NCBI RefSeq assembly: GCF_049675895.1
Contig: NZ_CP183834.1
Span: forward strand, 1,178,001-1,242,000
DNA from: Ampullimonas aquatilis
GTDB lineage: Bacteria; Pseudomonadota; Gammaproteobacteria; Burkholderiales; Burkholderiaceae_D
Reading direction: 5' to 3'
Length of the DNA: 64,000 bases
Positions 33,901 to 42,782 of the stretch are shown here, one piece after another. The notes under the pieces were generated by a model. It saw only the letters and a list, made by a program, of their open reading frames with translations. It searched no databases and was not told the origin of the DNA. The translations under genes and the position numbers were made by a program. Each line of letters opens with the position of its first letter. Positions within the stretch are counted from its first letter, which is position 1.

Positions 33901-36900
33901 GCAGACCACGGTTCGTACCAAAGTGGATTTATCGGTGTTGAAAACATCGAGTAAAGCTACAGTGAATGTCTATGAAACATTTACCTATACGCTGACAGTT
34001 GGTAATGCGGGTCCTGGCGACAGTTCACAAACGGATATCACTGATACCTTGCCCGCCAATGTCAAGGTTGTCACGCCACCTGTCGTTTACAACAAGGTTG
34101 GTCCTGCCGGTAATGGTAATTGCGTGATGGCAGGCCAGACTAATGGTGCTGGTGGCACGATTAAATGTGCCATGGGTGTCTTGAACAAGAATGGTACTGC
34201 GACGATCACGTTTGATGCGCAGGTCATCAGTTCTGCTGCTGCAACTGTTACCAATAATGTCGTAGTCAACAAGGATGCTGGCGTTAATTATCCTGAGATT
34301 GATTCCAATCAAGTTAATAATACCGCTAACAATGTCGTCAACTTGGCGGGTGGTTCAATTGCTGGTCTGGTGTTTTTGGATCGCAATGATAATGGTATTC
34401 AGGAGGGTACTTCGGCAGCGCAGGACAAAGGCATTGCTGGTACGACGTTGACCTTGACTGGTAAAACTGTCAATAATGAAAGTTTGAATTTGACCGTGGT
34501 CACCGATGCCAATGGCAATTACAAATTTGATTATTTGCCTGCCTCTGATGCAGCCGGTTACATAATTACTGAAACTCAGCCTGCCTGTTGTGGTAATGGC
34601 ACACCTCGTCCAGGAACTGTTGCTGGCGCTCCAGCTGGCGTAGCAGGCACCAATACCCCAGTTCAAAGTGTCATTGCCCAGATTGTGTTGGGGGCAGGGC
34701 AGAATGGTATTAATTACAACTTCCCTGAAACTGTGGGGCAGGAAATTTCAGGTTATGTTTATCTTGATGCCAATAATAATGGTGTCAAAGATGGTGCCGA
34801 AATCGCTTTCCAAAATGTGACGGTCACCATGACTGGTTATGCCTACGGCCTGAATGGTACGGATGATGGCGGTGCAGGTGATGATGTTGCCATTCCAAAT
34901 GCCGTGGTTCAAACAGATGGCACGGGTAAGTATTTGTTTACAGTGGGGTCAGCCGGCAAGTACACGCTGACTGAACAACTGGCGCAACCACAATCTGCAG
35001 GCAAGACAAGCCTGCGTGGTAAGACAACTGCGGGTACCGTCACTAACGGTGGCACAGCAGGTGCCGTCACGACGGTTGCAGCTGAAACAGCCGGTGCACT
35101 GCCAAGCAAAATCAGCAATGTGATTTTGCTGCCTGGTAGCGTCTCAATAAATAATAACTTTGGTGAAATTCTGCCAGGCAGTATTGCCGGTTATGTATTT
35201 ACCGAAAGAAATGCTACAGCCAATCGTCAGGCTGCCGATGATGCTTATCCCGGCGTCACCATCACTCTGACGGGTACGGATGATCTGGGTGTGATCACCG
35301 CTAAAAATATTCAGACTGATGCCAATGGTGCGTACATCTTTAATGATCTGCGTCCCGGTACTTATGTCGTCACTGAAACTCAGCCTGGTGGTGTGACCAG
35401 TGTTGATGCTTTCCCAGGTAAAGATCAGACAGCAACAACTCGTGGTAACAAAAACGGTAATGATGTCATCAATACGATTGCAATCGTGAGCGATCGGATT
35501 GTCACGGAAACCAACTTTGCAGAATTGAATGGACCTGCTCGCCCACCGATCGCGATCAAAGGCAAGGTTTACGCTGACTACAACAATGATGGTAATACTG
35601 ATGCCAATGAGCCTGGTTTTGGTGGTGTGACGATGAACCTGACAGGTACCAATGACTTGGGTGTCCTTGTCAATGTGAATGTTCAAACCTTAGCCAATGG
35701 CACTTATTCTTTCGATAATCTGAGACCTGGTACCTACAAGGTGACTGAACAGACCGAACCAGCCAATACGGTAAACGGCAAGGTAACTGCGGGCACAATT
35801 GCAGGTGTTCCAACCGGTGTTGCAGTGAATGGTCCGCCTTCGGTCATTAATGGCGTTACCTTGGTGGCAACCGACTCAATCAATAATAACTTTGGTGAAG
35901 TTGCCAACAACGCCGCCATTTCGGGCAAGGTATTTAGTGATTCAAATAATGATGGCGTATTTAACGGTTCTGACACTGCAATAGCAGGTGTCATTGTCAC
36001 CTTGAATGGCACAGACAGTATCGGACCAGTTAACAAGCAAACGACGACAGATGCCAATGGTCAATATCGATTCGATAACTTGTTACCTGGTACTTATCGT
36101 ATTACTGAGCCGGTTCAGCCTACTGGTACATTGAATGGTATTACCAAGGTCGGCACGATTGATGGTGTTGCTGTCGCAGGTGCTACAGCAACACCGACGT
36201 CAACCGTGCCTTCTGAGATTAATACAGTGACGTTGCCAGCGGGTAAATCGTCAATCGATAACAACTTTGCTGAGTTTATCGGTGCCACCCTGAGTGGTAC
36301 GGTCTGGTATGACATCGGTGCGACATCACGCGTTCTGGATGGCGGTGATCGTCGTTTGCCGGGTTGGACTGTGGAAGTCATTGATCCTAGTAAAACTGGC
36401 GCACAGCAGTTGGTTGCCAGCGTTGTAACGCGTTCCGATGGTAGTTATTCCGTCCCTAACTTGGTTCCCGGTGTGCGTTACGAAGTTCGTTTCCGTGATC
36501 CGGGTTCTCGCGTTGTGTTTGGCAAGCCCGTCAATGGCGAGCAGGGCGGTGCAAAATATACTTGCAAGGACGCTGGCGCTTTGACTGAGCGTAGTTCTTG
36601 TGTCAAGACGGATGGCGCTGCATTAAGTATTGTGCTTTTGCCTGGTGACAATATGGTTGAGCAAAGCTTGCCTGTCGATCCAAGTGGTGTCGTCTACGAT
36701 GCCAGTTCGCGTGCACCAGTTCCTGGTTCAGTGGTAACGCTTGCACCTGTTGGTACTTGCCCTGGCTATGATCCCAATCTGCATTTGGTGAACGGTAGCA
36801 GCTATAACATTTCAGGTACCAGCGCGAGTATGACGGTAGGTGCTGATGGTTTTTATCAGTTCCTCTATGCCAATAATGCGCCAGCATCCTGTCAGTTCCA

Positions 36901-38116
36901 AATTTCAGTGACGCCACCGGCTAACTATACTTTTGTCTCCAAGCTGATTACACCTGCTGGCTCTTTGAGTACACCGCCAGCACCAGGCAGTTACTTGGTG
37001 CAAACCCAGGCAAGTCCGCCAGCAGTAGGACAAACCACGACTTATTATTTGTTGGTGACAGGAGGTAGCGCCACACAAAGTGTCCTGCATAACCATATCC
37101 CGTTGGACCCAGCGGTATTGCCGGGTTTGACCATCAGCAAGATTGGTTCAGCGCAGACTGTTGAGTTGGGCGATAGCCTGACCTACACCATCAAGGTTCG
37201 CTCAACAACCGGTGCTTCATTACCGATTGTTGCCGTGACGGATACCTTACCGGCTGGCTTCAAATACATCAAGGGCACCTCAAGGCGGCTGGTCAATGGT
37301 GTGGCCAGTGTCTTGGCCGATCCGGTTGGTGATGTTGGCCCGGTCCTCACCTTCAATCTGGGTGCCATTCCCCAGAACGGTGACGTCACCTTCAGCTACC
37401 GTGTCAGAGTTGGTGTGGGTGCCCAGCAAGGTGACGGCATCAACCGGGCCCAAGCTACTGCGGGCAGCATCCGCTCCAATGTGGCCCAATTCAAAGTCAC
37501 TGTCACAGGTGGTGTATTCACTCAAGAGGCCTGCGTACTCGGTAAAATCTTTGTGGACTGCAACAACAACCACATCCAGGATCCCGAAGAACTCGGCATC
37601 CCTGGCGTACGCCTCTACATCGAGGACGGCACCTACCTCATCTCCGACGTTGAAGGCAAATACAGCATCTGCGGACTCACCCCCCGCACCCACGCCATCA
37701 AGGTTGACAAGACCACCTTACCCTTTGGATCGCGGCTCACCACTTCTAGCAACCGCAATGCGGGCGATGCCAATAGCCTCTTCATGGACCTCAAGAATGG
37801 TGAACTGCACCGCGCCGACTTCATCGAAGGCTCCTGCTCCAACACCATCCTGGAGCAGGTCAAAGCCCGTCGCGCCAATGGTGAAACCCGTGCTCCTCAG
37901 ACCGAACGCAAAGTCGGCAACGGCTTTACCTTCAGCAGTAAACCGGCCGCCTATCCTCAGCAAGGCACCGACAGCGCCAACCAACGCGCCGTCAAACCAC
38001 GCTACCCCGACATAAAGTGTGGTCCCGGTGATGCCAGCGATGCCCAATGCAACACCCCCGTGCCCCAATTGCAAATCACCCCCCCATCGACTCAGGGAGG
38101 CGCTCATGCCCAATAA
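30944..38116 (+). CDS. Giant secreted repeat protein with DUF11 and SdrD-B-like domains
   Basis: A 2,390-residue surface or envelope protein. The ATG at 30944 gives a signal peptide ending VAGQANA-VDLQ; the frame is open 96 bp further up. Residues ~33-1130 hold about eight DUF11-type Ig-like modules. These begin with patterns such as ANLSITKTV, carry NNGPS or similar, and have DTLPAGW-type strands. Residues ~1136-1920 hold about six SdrD-B-like (prealbumin-fold) modules with D-N-N-D-G calcium-type loops and the recurring ending FDNLRPGTYKVTE. One more DUF11 module (~2056-2186) and a Cys-containing SdrD-B module follow, then a Pro/Thr/Gln-rich tail. No sortase signal, transmembrane helix or autotransporter barrel is present, so anchoring must come from partners. 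The last ~300 codons are C-rich, unlike the rest. Probable adhesin or matrix protein; this function is inferred. Confidence 0.88.
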   Translation: MKKTKMRLFSRFGIANLLSSLVLLAVAGQANAVDLQVSSFTDTPDPAVAGGNITYSVRVENNATDFANNVVVQVTVPATTTFVSVNDGRCAFNAGANRVDCAFGDLEGTLAAGNPINFDVVVKTSQVGTVAPQTTISSSNTDTNPANNTLAQNTTVGAGADLVIANVTGAPATVTAGGLVTYTVSTANNGPSVSTQPRLTFTLSPETTYVANSATGTGWTCSGAAQTVTCNATNVAVGALPILTLQGTVGSLPSSGNITATATISENGGTPDPIPNNNSQQATVAVAAGANLSITKTVPSPAIAGTNVTFTLLPRNTGPSAAANVVVTDTLPAGWTYVSATGTGWTCTNPAAQVVSCTAATYAVGATNNISLVALAPNNATVGPTGTVYTNSVGISSDTADPNAANNNGTANVNVLPDGADYRINFGGKAPTPVAQGSDLTATLSITNLGPRTATGNARIVLALPVGETYVSSSGTGWTCTSLNPITLSCDYALGAGLAVSASSANLAIITNAGLAGTLTSNACTGSSLPAAAVGATAAPPTQGDPNTSNDCLGKSVVSTGTQADLSVTKLANTVDANTNVATNETYVDFTISVTNAATSTGAATGMVVTDTLPAGFYLAGKTTMALQGTPGFTCGFGATITCTQNGGDTLAIGATRDITIRINRPFGDSGAGTFTNNVSVTSTTIGDAVTSNNSGSTTFTVDPIADVEVTGVTVTPNPVKAGVDATYVISYRNNGPSTAQAVSVNNVFTLPGGDAGYTLVSATSTKGTCTSTVTDQTCTIGTMASGETQSITVKIRPNWQTGAANRIFTNTATISTTTVQSDVTNDAKNASLTINPAAIDLIVNTTDLVDPVAYDSSVATNYIDYKVNVNNAGPSLATGVQFNAIIAPANGKQITFVGDTSTWGGALNAAPLCNNIGTATTGPATTTISCNLSATSQLAAGANVDVYLRFRVDSAPTTGGDTYTITPTASASETEANLTNNTEGEQTTVRTKVDLSVLKTSSKATVNVYETFTYTLTVGNAGPGDSSQTDITDTLPANVKVVTPPVVYNKVGPAGNGNCVMAGQTNGAGGTIKCAMGVLNKNGTATITFDAQVISSAAATVTNNVVVNKDAGVNYPEIDSNQVNNTANNVVNLAGGSIAGLVFLDRNDNGIQEGTSAAQDKGIAGTTLTLTGKTVNNESLNLTVVTDANGNYKFDYLPASDAAGYIITETQPACCGNGTPRPGTVAGAPAGVAGTNTPVQSVIAQIVLGAGQNGINYNFPETVGQEISGYVYLDANNNGVKDGAEIAFQNVTVTMTGYAYGLNGTDDGGAGDDVAIPNAVVQTDGTGKYLFTVGSAGKYTLTEQLAQPQSAGKTSLRGKTTAGTVTNGGTAGAVTTVAAETAGALPSKISNVILLPGSVSINNNFGEILPGSIAGYVFTERNATANRQAADDAYPGVTITLTGTDDLGVITAKNIQTDANGAYIFNDLRPGTYVVTETQPGGVTSVDAFPGKDQTATTRGNKNGNDVINTIAIVSDRIVTETNFAELNGPARPPIAIKGKVYADYNNDGNTDANEPGFGGVTMNLTGTNDLGVLVNVNVQTLANGTYSFDNLRPGTYKVTEQTEPANTVNGKVTAGTIAGVPTGVAVNGPPSVINGVTLVATDSINNNFGEVANNAAISGKVFSDSNNDGVFNGSDTAIAGVIVTLNGTDSIGPVNKQTTTDANGQYRFDNLLPGTYRITEPVQPTGTLNGITKVGTIDGVAVAGATATPTSTVPSEINTVTLPAGKSSIDNNFAEFIGATLSGTVWYDIGATSRVLDGGDRRLPGWTVEVIDPSKTGAQQLVASVVTRSDGSYSVPNLVPGVRYEVRFRDPGSRVVFGKPVNGEQGGAKYTCKDAGALTERSSCVKTDGAALSIVLLPGDNMVEQSLPVDPSGVVYDASSRAPVPGSVVTLAPVGTCPGYDPNLHLVNGSSYNISGTSASMTVGADGFYQFLYANNAPASCQFQISVTPPANYTFVSKLITPAGSLSTPPAPGSYLVQTQASPPAVGQTTTYYLLVTGGSATQSVLHNHIPLDPAVLPGLTISKIGSAQTVELGDSLTYTIKVRSTTGASLPIVAVTDTLPAGFKYIKGTSRRLVNGVASVLADPVGDVGPVLTFNLGAIPQNGDVTFSYRVRVGVGAQQGDGINRAQATAGSIRSNVAQFKVTVTGGVFTQEACVLGKIFVDCNNNHIQDPEELGIPGVRLYIEDGTYLISDVEGKYSICGLTPRTHAIKVDKTTLPFGSRLTTSSNRNAGDANSLFMDLKNGELHRADFIEGSCSNTILEQVKARRANGETRAPQTERKVGNGFTFSSKPAAYPQQGTDSANQRAVKPRYPDIKCGPGDASDAQCNTPVPQLQITPPSTQGGAHAQ

Positions 38117-41100
38117 CGCACAGCGACCGCCTATCAAGCACCCCTCGATGGAGAATAACAAGATGCAACAACAAACTAAAACCCTGGTAGCCAGCCTCGC
38201 GCTCCTCTTTCCCGTACTACCGGGTTTCAGCCTGAATGCCATGGCCACCCCCGTTGGTTACCAAGTCAGCCCCGAGCTGCAAGGCCCCATTCCCGGCTCT
38301 ATCTCCCAGACCCCGCCATCGGTCTACAAAGACGAACGTGGCGGCACAAACTACAGCCTTAATGCCCAGGTCAGTGAAGTCCAGGTCAGCGTCGACTGCA
38401 ACGACATCGTTGCCGATGGCCAGACCCCCGTTAAAATCACCGTGCGGGTATTGGATCGTCAAGGCCAACCCCTCAAGGGCGAGAGCTACCTCACCGTTGA
38501 AACCACCGGTGGCCGCATCCAGCTCCTCCAGGCCCGCACCGACGAACTCGGCCCGGGTCTGCGAGACATCGACAAAGTCACCCAGGGCACCCAAGTCAAA
38601 GTCATCGATGGCATTGCCGAATTCAACCTCATTGCCCCCCACGTGCCCCAAGATGTGCGCGTCCGCGTCACCGCGGGGCGCTCGGTAGCCGAAGGCAGCA
38701 TCAGCTTCCTGCCGGAATTACGCGAAATGCTGGCCATTGGCCTCATCGAAGGCGTGCTCTCTGCCAAACGAGTCAATGAATCCAGCATCGTTCCGGCCCG
38801 TATCAACGACGGCTTTGAGCGCGACATCCAGCGCTGGGAGCGTAGCTTTAACAACGGCAAATCCAGTGTCGGTTTACGTTCAGCCTTCTTTGTCAAAGGC
38901 AAAGTCAAAGGCGAGTATCTCCTCACCGCCGCCTATGACTCCGACAAAGACACCCGCCAACGACTCCTGCGCGATGTCCGGCCCGACGAGTTCTATCCGG
39001 TTTATGGTGATGCCTCCATCAAAGGCTTTGATGCCCGCTCCCGGGATCGCCTCTATGTGCGAGTCGACCACAATAAAACCTATGTCCTGTATGGTGACTT
39101 TGCCACCGGTGATGGCTTCTCCCAAATTACTGGCGCAGGGCAGGTTGCCCCATTACGTTTAAGAGACCTCGGTAACTACAACCGCACCGTCACCGGTGGT
39201 CGTTACCACTATGAACAAAACGGCGCCGTGGCCAACTTCTTTGCCACCCACGACACCTTAAAACAAGTCGTCGAGGAATTTGCGGGTAAAGGCATCTCTG
39301 GTCCGTACTCCCTGTCCAACAACAGTGGTATCCAGAACAGCGAAAAAGTCGAGATGATCGTGCGCGATCGCAATGCGCCAGCCCGCATCCTCTCGGTCAC
39401 GCCGCTCTTACCCCTGACCGACTACACCTTTGAACCCTTCTCCGGGCGGATTCTCTTTAACCGACCAATCCCCACCGTCGACCAAAACCTCAACCCGGTT
39501 TCGGTACGTATCAGCTACGAAGTGGATCAGTCGGGCCCCTCCTTCTGGCTGTTTGGTGCTGATGGTCAAGTCAAACTCAATGAGCGTCTGGAAGTGGGCG
39601 GCTCGGCGGTACGCGATCGCAACCCCTTTGCCCCATATGAACTCTCCAGTGCCAACATTGGCGTGCGACTGGGCGAGAAGACCATGCTGGTGGCCGAGAT
39701 GGCGCGTACCGTCAGTACCGCCTACAGCAGTAATGGCAATAGCTACAGCCTGCCTGTCAGTGGTCAATCGGTCGCCGATGGGGTAGAGCGCTCGGGTAAT
39801 GCCGGTCGCATTGAACTGCGTCATCAAGATGAAAAGCTCGATGCGCGGGGCTACATTGCCCGCACCGACGCCACCTTTAATAATGCCGGCGCCAGCTTTA
39901 CCGGTGGTCGCAGCGAAGCAGGTATTAAAGCCACCGCACCGGTGAGCGACACCATCAAAGTCTATGGTGAAGCCATCAAGACCGAAGATCGCACCACAGG
40001 TGCCGATCGCAAGGGTGCCCAAGTTGGCGCGCTCTACCAGGCCACGGAAAAACTCACCCTGGATGTGGCCGTCAAACGCGTCAATGAATCGGCGGGGCTG
40101 AGCTCGACCGCACTGGTCCCGACCCCCACCACGGCGCCCCTGGGGCAGGGCTTGCAACCCAATGGTGGCCTGTTTGGCAATGGCGTGGACGCCATCAACC
40201 CCACCACCGGCACCGCCATTCTCTCACCGACCAGCAACGCCTCGGTGGGCACCGCCAACCTCAAGCCACTCGATGCCACCACCTTAAAACTGGGCGCCTT
40301 ATATCAAGCCACCGACAAACTGGGCTTAAAAGGTGAGGTCGAACATGACATCAGTGGTGAAGATAAAAAACGGATTGCCGCAGGGGCCGACTACCTGATT
40401 GCCGAGCGCACCAAACTCTATGGTCGCTATGAAACCCAATCCGGTCTGGCTTCCATCTACTCACTCAATCCGGCCGATAAGAGTACGGCCTTCGTCTTTG
40501 GTGTGGACAACACCTACGCACCGGGTCAGCAACTCTACTCGGAATACCGCTTAAGAGATGCCATCTCATCCAACGACATGTACTGGGCCAATGGTCTGCG
40601 CAACACCTTCAATGTGGCCGAAGGCGTGCGTTACCAGACCGGGCTGGAATATCTCAAGGTCCTCAGTGGTTCGGGGCAGGCAGCCTTGGCGGCCACGGTC
40701 GGCCTTGACTACACCGCCAACCCCTTATGGAAAGCCTCGGGTCGTCTGGAAGCCCGCCATGTCTATGATTCACCAACCGTGGCCGGTAGCGACTCCTACC
40801 TCTCCACCTTGACCTATGCCCGCAAAATGTCGCGCGACTGGACCTTCCTCACGCGCAACTACCTGCTCTATACCGACTACCGCGGTGGACTGGGCGATGC
40901 CTTGCAGGATCGTTACCAGATCGGTGCGGCCTATCGCGATACCGACACCAACAAGATCAACGCCCTGATGCGCTACGAATACAAATACGAACGGGATGAA
41001 TCCGGTCTGCAACAAGGCACCGCCATTCAAACCACCCCCAGCCATCGCCGTGTGCATCTGTTCTCCAGTCATGCGGACTACCATCCTACGCGCCCCTGGT

Positions 41101-41510
41101 GGCTGACCGGTCGATTGGCCGCCAAATGGGTCAATGATCCCTTGGACAACGTCAACTCCCGCTATTCAGCCTGGCTGGTATCGGGTCGTGCCGTGTATGA
41201 CATCACCGAGCGCTGGGACCTGGGCGTCATGACCAGCTATATGGGCAGTCCCTATGGCAGCAGTAAACAATGGGCGCAAGGCTTTGAAGTGGGCTACCTG
41301 ATTCGTCAGAATCTCTGGCTCTCGGCTGGCTTTAACTGGACCGGCTTTTCAGATCGCGACCTCACCGGTACCGACTACACCCAGCGCGGTGCTTACCTGC
41401 GCTTGCGCTTCAAGTTTGATGAAGACCTCTTTGAGCGCAAGAGCGAAATGGTCAATCGTTCCTTAGATCGTAGCGTGGACAGCACAGCTGTGGCCATTCC
41501 GAGCAAATAA
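38106..41510 (+). CDS. Large outer-membrane protein: Ig-like domain plus beta-barrel
   Basis: A 1,134-residue protein from the ATG at 38106, which has AGGGAGG five bases upstream and overlaps the giant gene by 11 bp, so translation is probably coupled. A later ATG at 38163 would give a more compact signal peptide (LASLALLFPVLPG region, cleavage near NAMA-TPVG). Residues ~90-200 form a bacterial Ig-like domain (VSVDCNDIVADGQTPVKITV, invasin Big_1 style). From ~230 the sequence is long beta-strand repeats typical of an outer-membrane barrel: KGEYLLTAAYDSDKD, RLYVRVDHNKTYVLYGDF, and late strands ending AYLRLRFKF. A short non-barrel tail follows. It is not a TonB receptor, since no plug is seen. 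It may anchor or export the upstream repeat protein; this is an inference from gene order. Confidence 0.8.
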   Translation: MPNNAQRPPIKHPSMENNKMQQQTKTLVASLALLFPVLPGFSLNAMATPVGYQVSPELQGPIPGSISQTPPSVYKDERGGTNYSLNAQVSEVQVSVDCNDIVADGQTPVKITVRVLDRQGQPLKGESYLTVETTGGRIQLLQARTDELGPGLRDIDKVTQGTQVKVIDGIAEFNLIAPHVPQDVRVRVTAGRSVAEGSISFLPELREMLAIGLIEGVLSAKRVNESSIVPARINDGFERDIQRWERSFNNGKSSVGLRSAFFVKGKVKGEYLLTAAYDSDKDTRQRLLRDVRPDEFYPVYGDASIKGFDARSRDRLYVRVDHNKTYVLYGDFATGDGFSQITGAGQVAPLRLRDLGNYNRTVTGGRYHYEQNGAVANFFATHDTLKQVVEEFAGKGISGPYSLSNNSGIQNSEKVEMIVRDRNAPARILSVTPLLPLTDYTFEPFSGRILFNRPIPTVDQNLNPVSVRISYEVDQSGPSFWLFGADGQVKLNERLEVGGSAVRDRNPFAPYELSSANIGVRLGEKTMLVAEMARTVSTAYSSNGNSYSLPVSGQSVADGVERSGNAGRIELRHQDEKLDARGYIARTDATFNNAGASFTGGRSEAGIKATAPVSDTIKVYGEAIKTEDRTTGADRKGAQVGALYQATEKLTLDVAVKRVNESAGLSSTALVPTPTTAPLGQGLQPNGGLFGNGVDAINPTTGTAILSPTSNASVGTANLKPLDATTLKLGALYQATDKLGLKGEVEHDISGEDKKRIAAGADYLIAERTKLYGRYETQSGLASIYSLNPADKSTAFVFGVDNTYAPGQQLYSEYRLRDAISSNDMYWANGLRNTFNVAEGVRYQTGLEYLKVLSGSGQAALAATVGLDYTANPLWKASGRLEARHVYDSPTVAGSDSYLSTLTYARKMSRDWTFLTRNYLLYTDYRGGLGDALQDRYQIGAAYRDTDTNKINALMRYEYKYERDESGLQQGTAIQTTPSHRRVHLFSSHADYHPTRPWWLTGRLAAKWVNDPLDNVNSRYSAWLVSGRAVYDITERWDLGVMTSYMGSPYGSSKQWAQGFEVGYLIRQNLWLSAGFNWTGFSDRDLTGTDYTQRGAYLRLRFKFDEDLFERKSEMVNRSLDRSVDSTAVAIPSK

Positions 41511-41530
41511 ACCTAGCGAGTCTTATTACC

Positions 41531-42538
41531 ATGCATAAAAACCTCCTTACCCTAGCCGTTCTGCTCAGTCTGACCAGCCTGAGCCATGCCCAAACCAGTG
41601 CCCAGCTCAACCCCCAGGCCAAACGCATCACTGATCAGGCGATTCATGCCGACTACCAGACCTATGAAGCCGTGCAGGGTCGCATCAAGGCCTTGAATGA
41701 CCAAGGTCGTCGTGTGGCTGACTATCACTTGGCCAAAGCCCAGTGCTGGCTCGATGTCAGCTTCCATGAATACACCCGCAATGATCGCTCCGCCTTCCCT
41801 CAGGAAGCCCTGACCGAATCAGAAAAGCTGGTCTACGGCATGGAACAAAAACAAGTCTTGGGTGATGAAACCCCCTTGGTCAACAACGCTGACAAACTGC
41901 GTCCGGACCTCTGGGAAGCAGCGGACAAACTCCATCAACATAGCGGCTTTCGTTGTGCTGCCCAGCAAACGGCCTGTGCCGAAGTCGAGCTGGTTCATGC
42001 GGGCAATGAACACAAACAGCAAGGCTGGCGTCATGGCAAACCGTATATCCAGATTGCCGAAGATCTGGTTGGACAAGCCCAACGTGCGGCTGAACAATGT
42101 GCTAGCGCCGCTCCTGTGACACCAGTGGTAGCGGTGGCCATGAAGCCGGTACAACTCGATGCCAATGTGCTCTTTAACTTTGACAAGCACGACATGGTCA
42201 ATGTGCGCAGTCTGACCAAGATCCGACTGGACAAATTGATAAGTCAGCTCAAGTCAGGCGAAGTGACAGCCAATGAGATATTGATTGTGGGTCATGCAGA
42301 TCGCTTGAACAGCACCGGTAAGCGCGACTACAACATTGAGCTGGCCAAACGCCGTGTGGCCACGATCAAGTCTTATATGATCGGGCAGGGTATCGATGCC
42401 AAGCTGATCAAGACCGATGCGCACGCGGATTCGGAGCAGGTAGTGGCATGTACGGCCCGCTATCGCTCCGCAGTCGAGTTGCAGGAATGTCTGTTGCCAA
42501 ACCGTCGGGTTGAGGTTCAGATCAATGGCCAGAAATAA
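41531..42538 (+). CDS. OmpA-family (peptidoglycan-binding) envelope protein
   Basis: A 335-residue secreted protein. A clear signal peptide ends SLSHA-QTSAQ. The middle (~25-200) is helical with several conserved Trp and Cys residues (HLAKAQCWLDVSFHEYTRND) and is not a barrel. The C-terminal OmpA domain (~215-330) shows VLFNFDKHD and VGHADRLNSTGKRDYNIELA, with the peptidoglycan-contact Asp and Arg in place. One disulfide-like pair (VACTAR...ECLLPNRR) lies near the end. It is the third gene of the surface cluster, 20 bp after the barrel gene, with the same C-rich codon use. It would tie the complex to peptidoglycan; this role is inferred from the domain. Confidence 0.87.
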   Translation: MHKNLLTLAVLLSLTSLSHAQTSAQLNPQAKRITDQAIHADYQTYEAVQGRIKALNDQGRRVADYHLAKAQCWLDVSFHEYTRNDRSAFPQEALTESEKLVYGMEQKQVLGDETPLVNNADKLRPDLWEAADKLHQHSGFRCAAQQTACAEVELVHAGNEHKQQGWRHGKPYIQIAEDLVGQAQRAAEQCASAAPVTPVVAVAMKPVQLDANVLFNFDKHDMVNVRSLTKIRLDKLISQLKSGEVTANEILIVGHADRLNSTGKRDYNIELAKRRVATIKSYMIGQGIDAKLIKTDAHADSEQVVACTARYRSAVELQECLLPNRRVEVQINGQK

Positions 42539-42560
42539 GCATCGTTGTTCATAAAAGACC

Positions 42561-42579
42561 TATACTTATCGTGAGTATA
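42561..42579. repeat. Inverted repeat after the OmpA-type gene
   Basis: TATACT, 7-bp spacer, AGTATA (perfect 6-bp arms), 22 bp after the stop. Further on, near 42623-42643, AAACACTCCC and GGGGGTGTTT form a second imperfect repeat that resembles a weak copy of the ATACAC-N5-GTGTAT motif. Confidence 0.4.
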
Positions 42580-42670
42580 GATTTAAATTAGCTGCTCAGG
42601 TGCTTATATAAAGGCTTGTTTAAAACACTCCCAGGGGGTGTTTGGTGCTGCAATTGAATTCAATGAATGA

Positions 42671-42709
42671 CTTTCTGCCTCATCATCAATGAGACCATGA
42701 GGCAGAAAG
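42671..42709. terminator. Strong hairpin between convergent genes
   Basis: CTTTCTGCCTCAT (42671-42683) and ATGAGGCAGAAAG (42697-42709) form a perfect 13-bp stem over a 13-nt loop. It lies between the surface cluster and the convergent chemoreceptor gene. There is no T tract, so it may be a factor-assisted terminator or an RNA-stabilising element. Confidence 0.5.
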
Positions 42710-42782
42710 CGCAGCCAAGCATTGTTTCTGTAAGCTGCTCAGCCGTACTGATCAATTATGCGGATATCGTTTTAACGATTGT

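Noticed and set aside
31040..36700. Repeat array considered as CRISPR or satellite DNA
   Set aside because: The repeats are in frame, differ in length and sequence, and encode folded Ig-like and prealbumin-like modules.
37296..38015. 239-codon frame inside the giant gene
   Set aside because: It is a +1 frame shadow created by the C-rich codons of the real gene; no domain is seen.
29978..42782. Surface cluster considered as a genomic island or mobile element
   Set aside because: No integrase, transposase, tRNA target or terminal repeats are visible; the composition break lies inside a gene, which points to module exchange instead.
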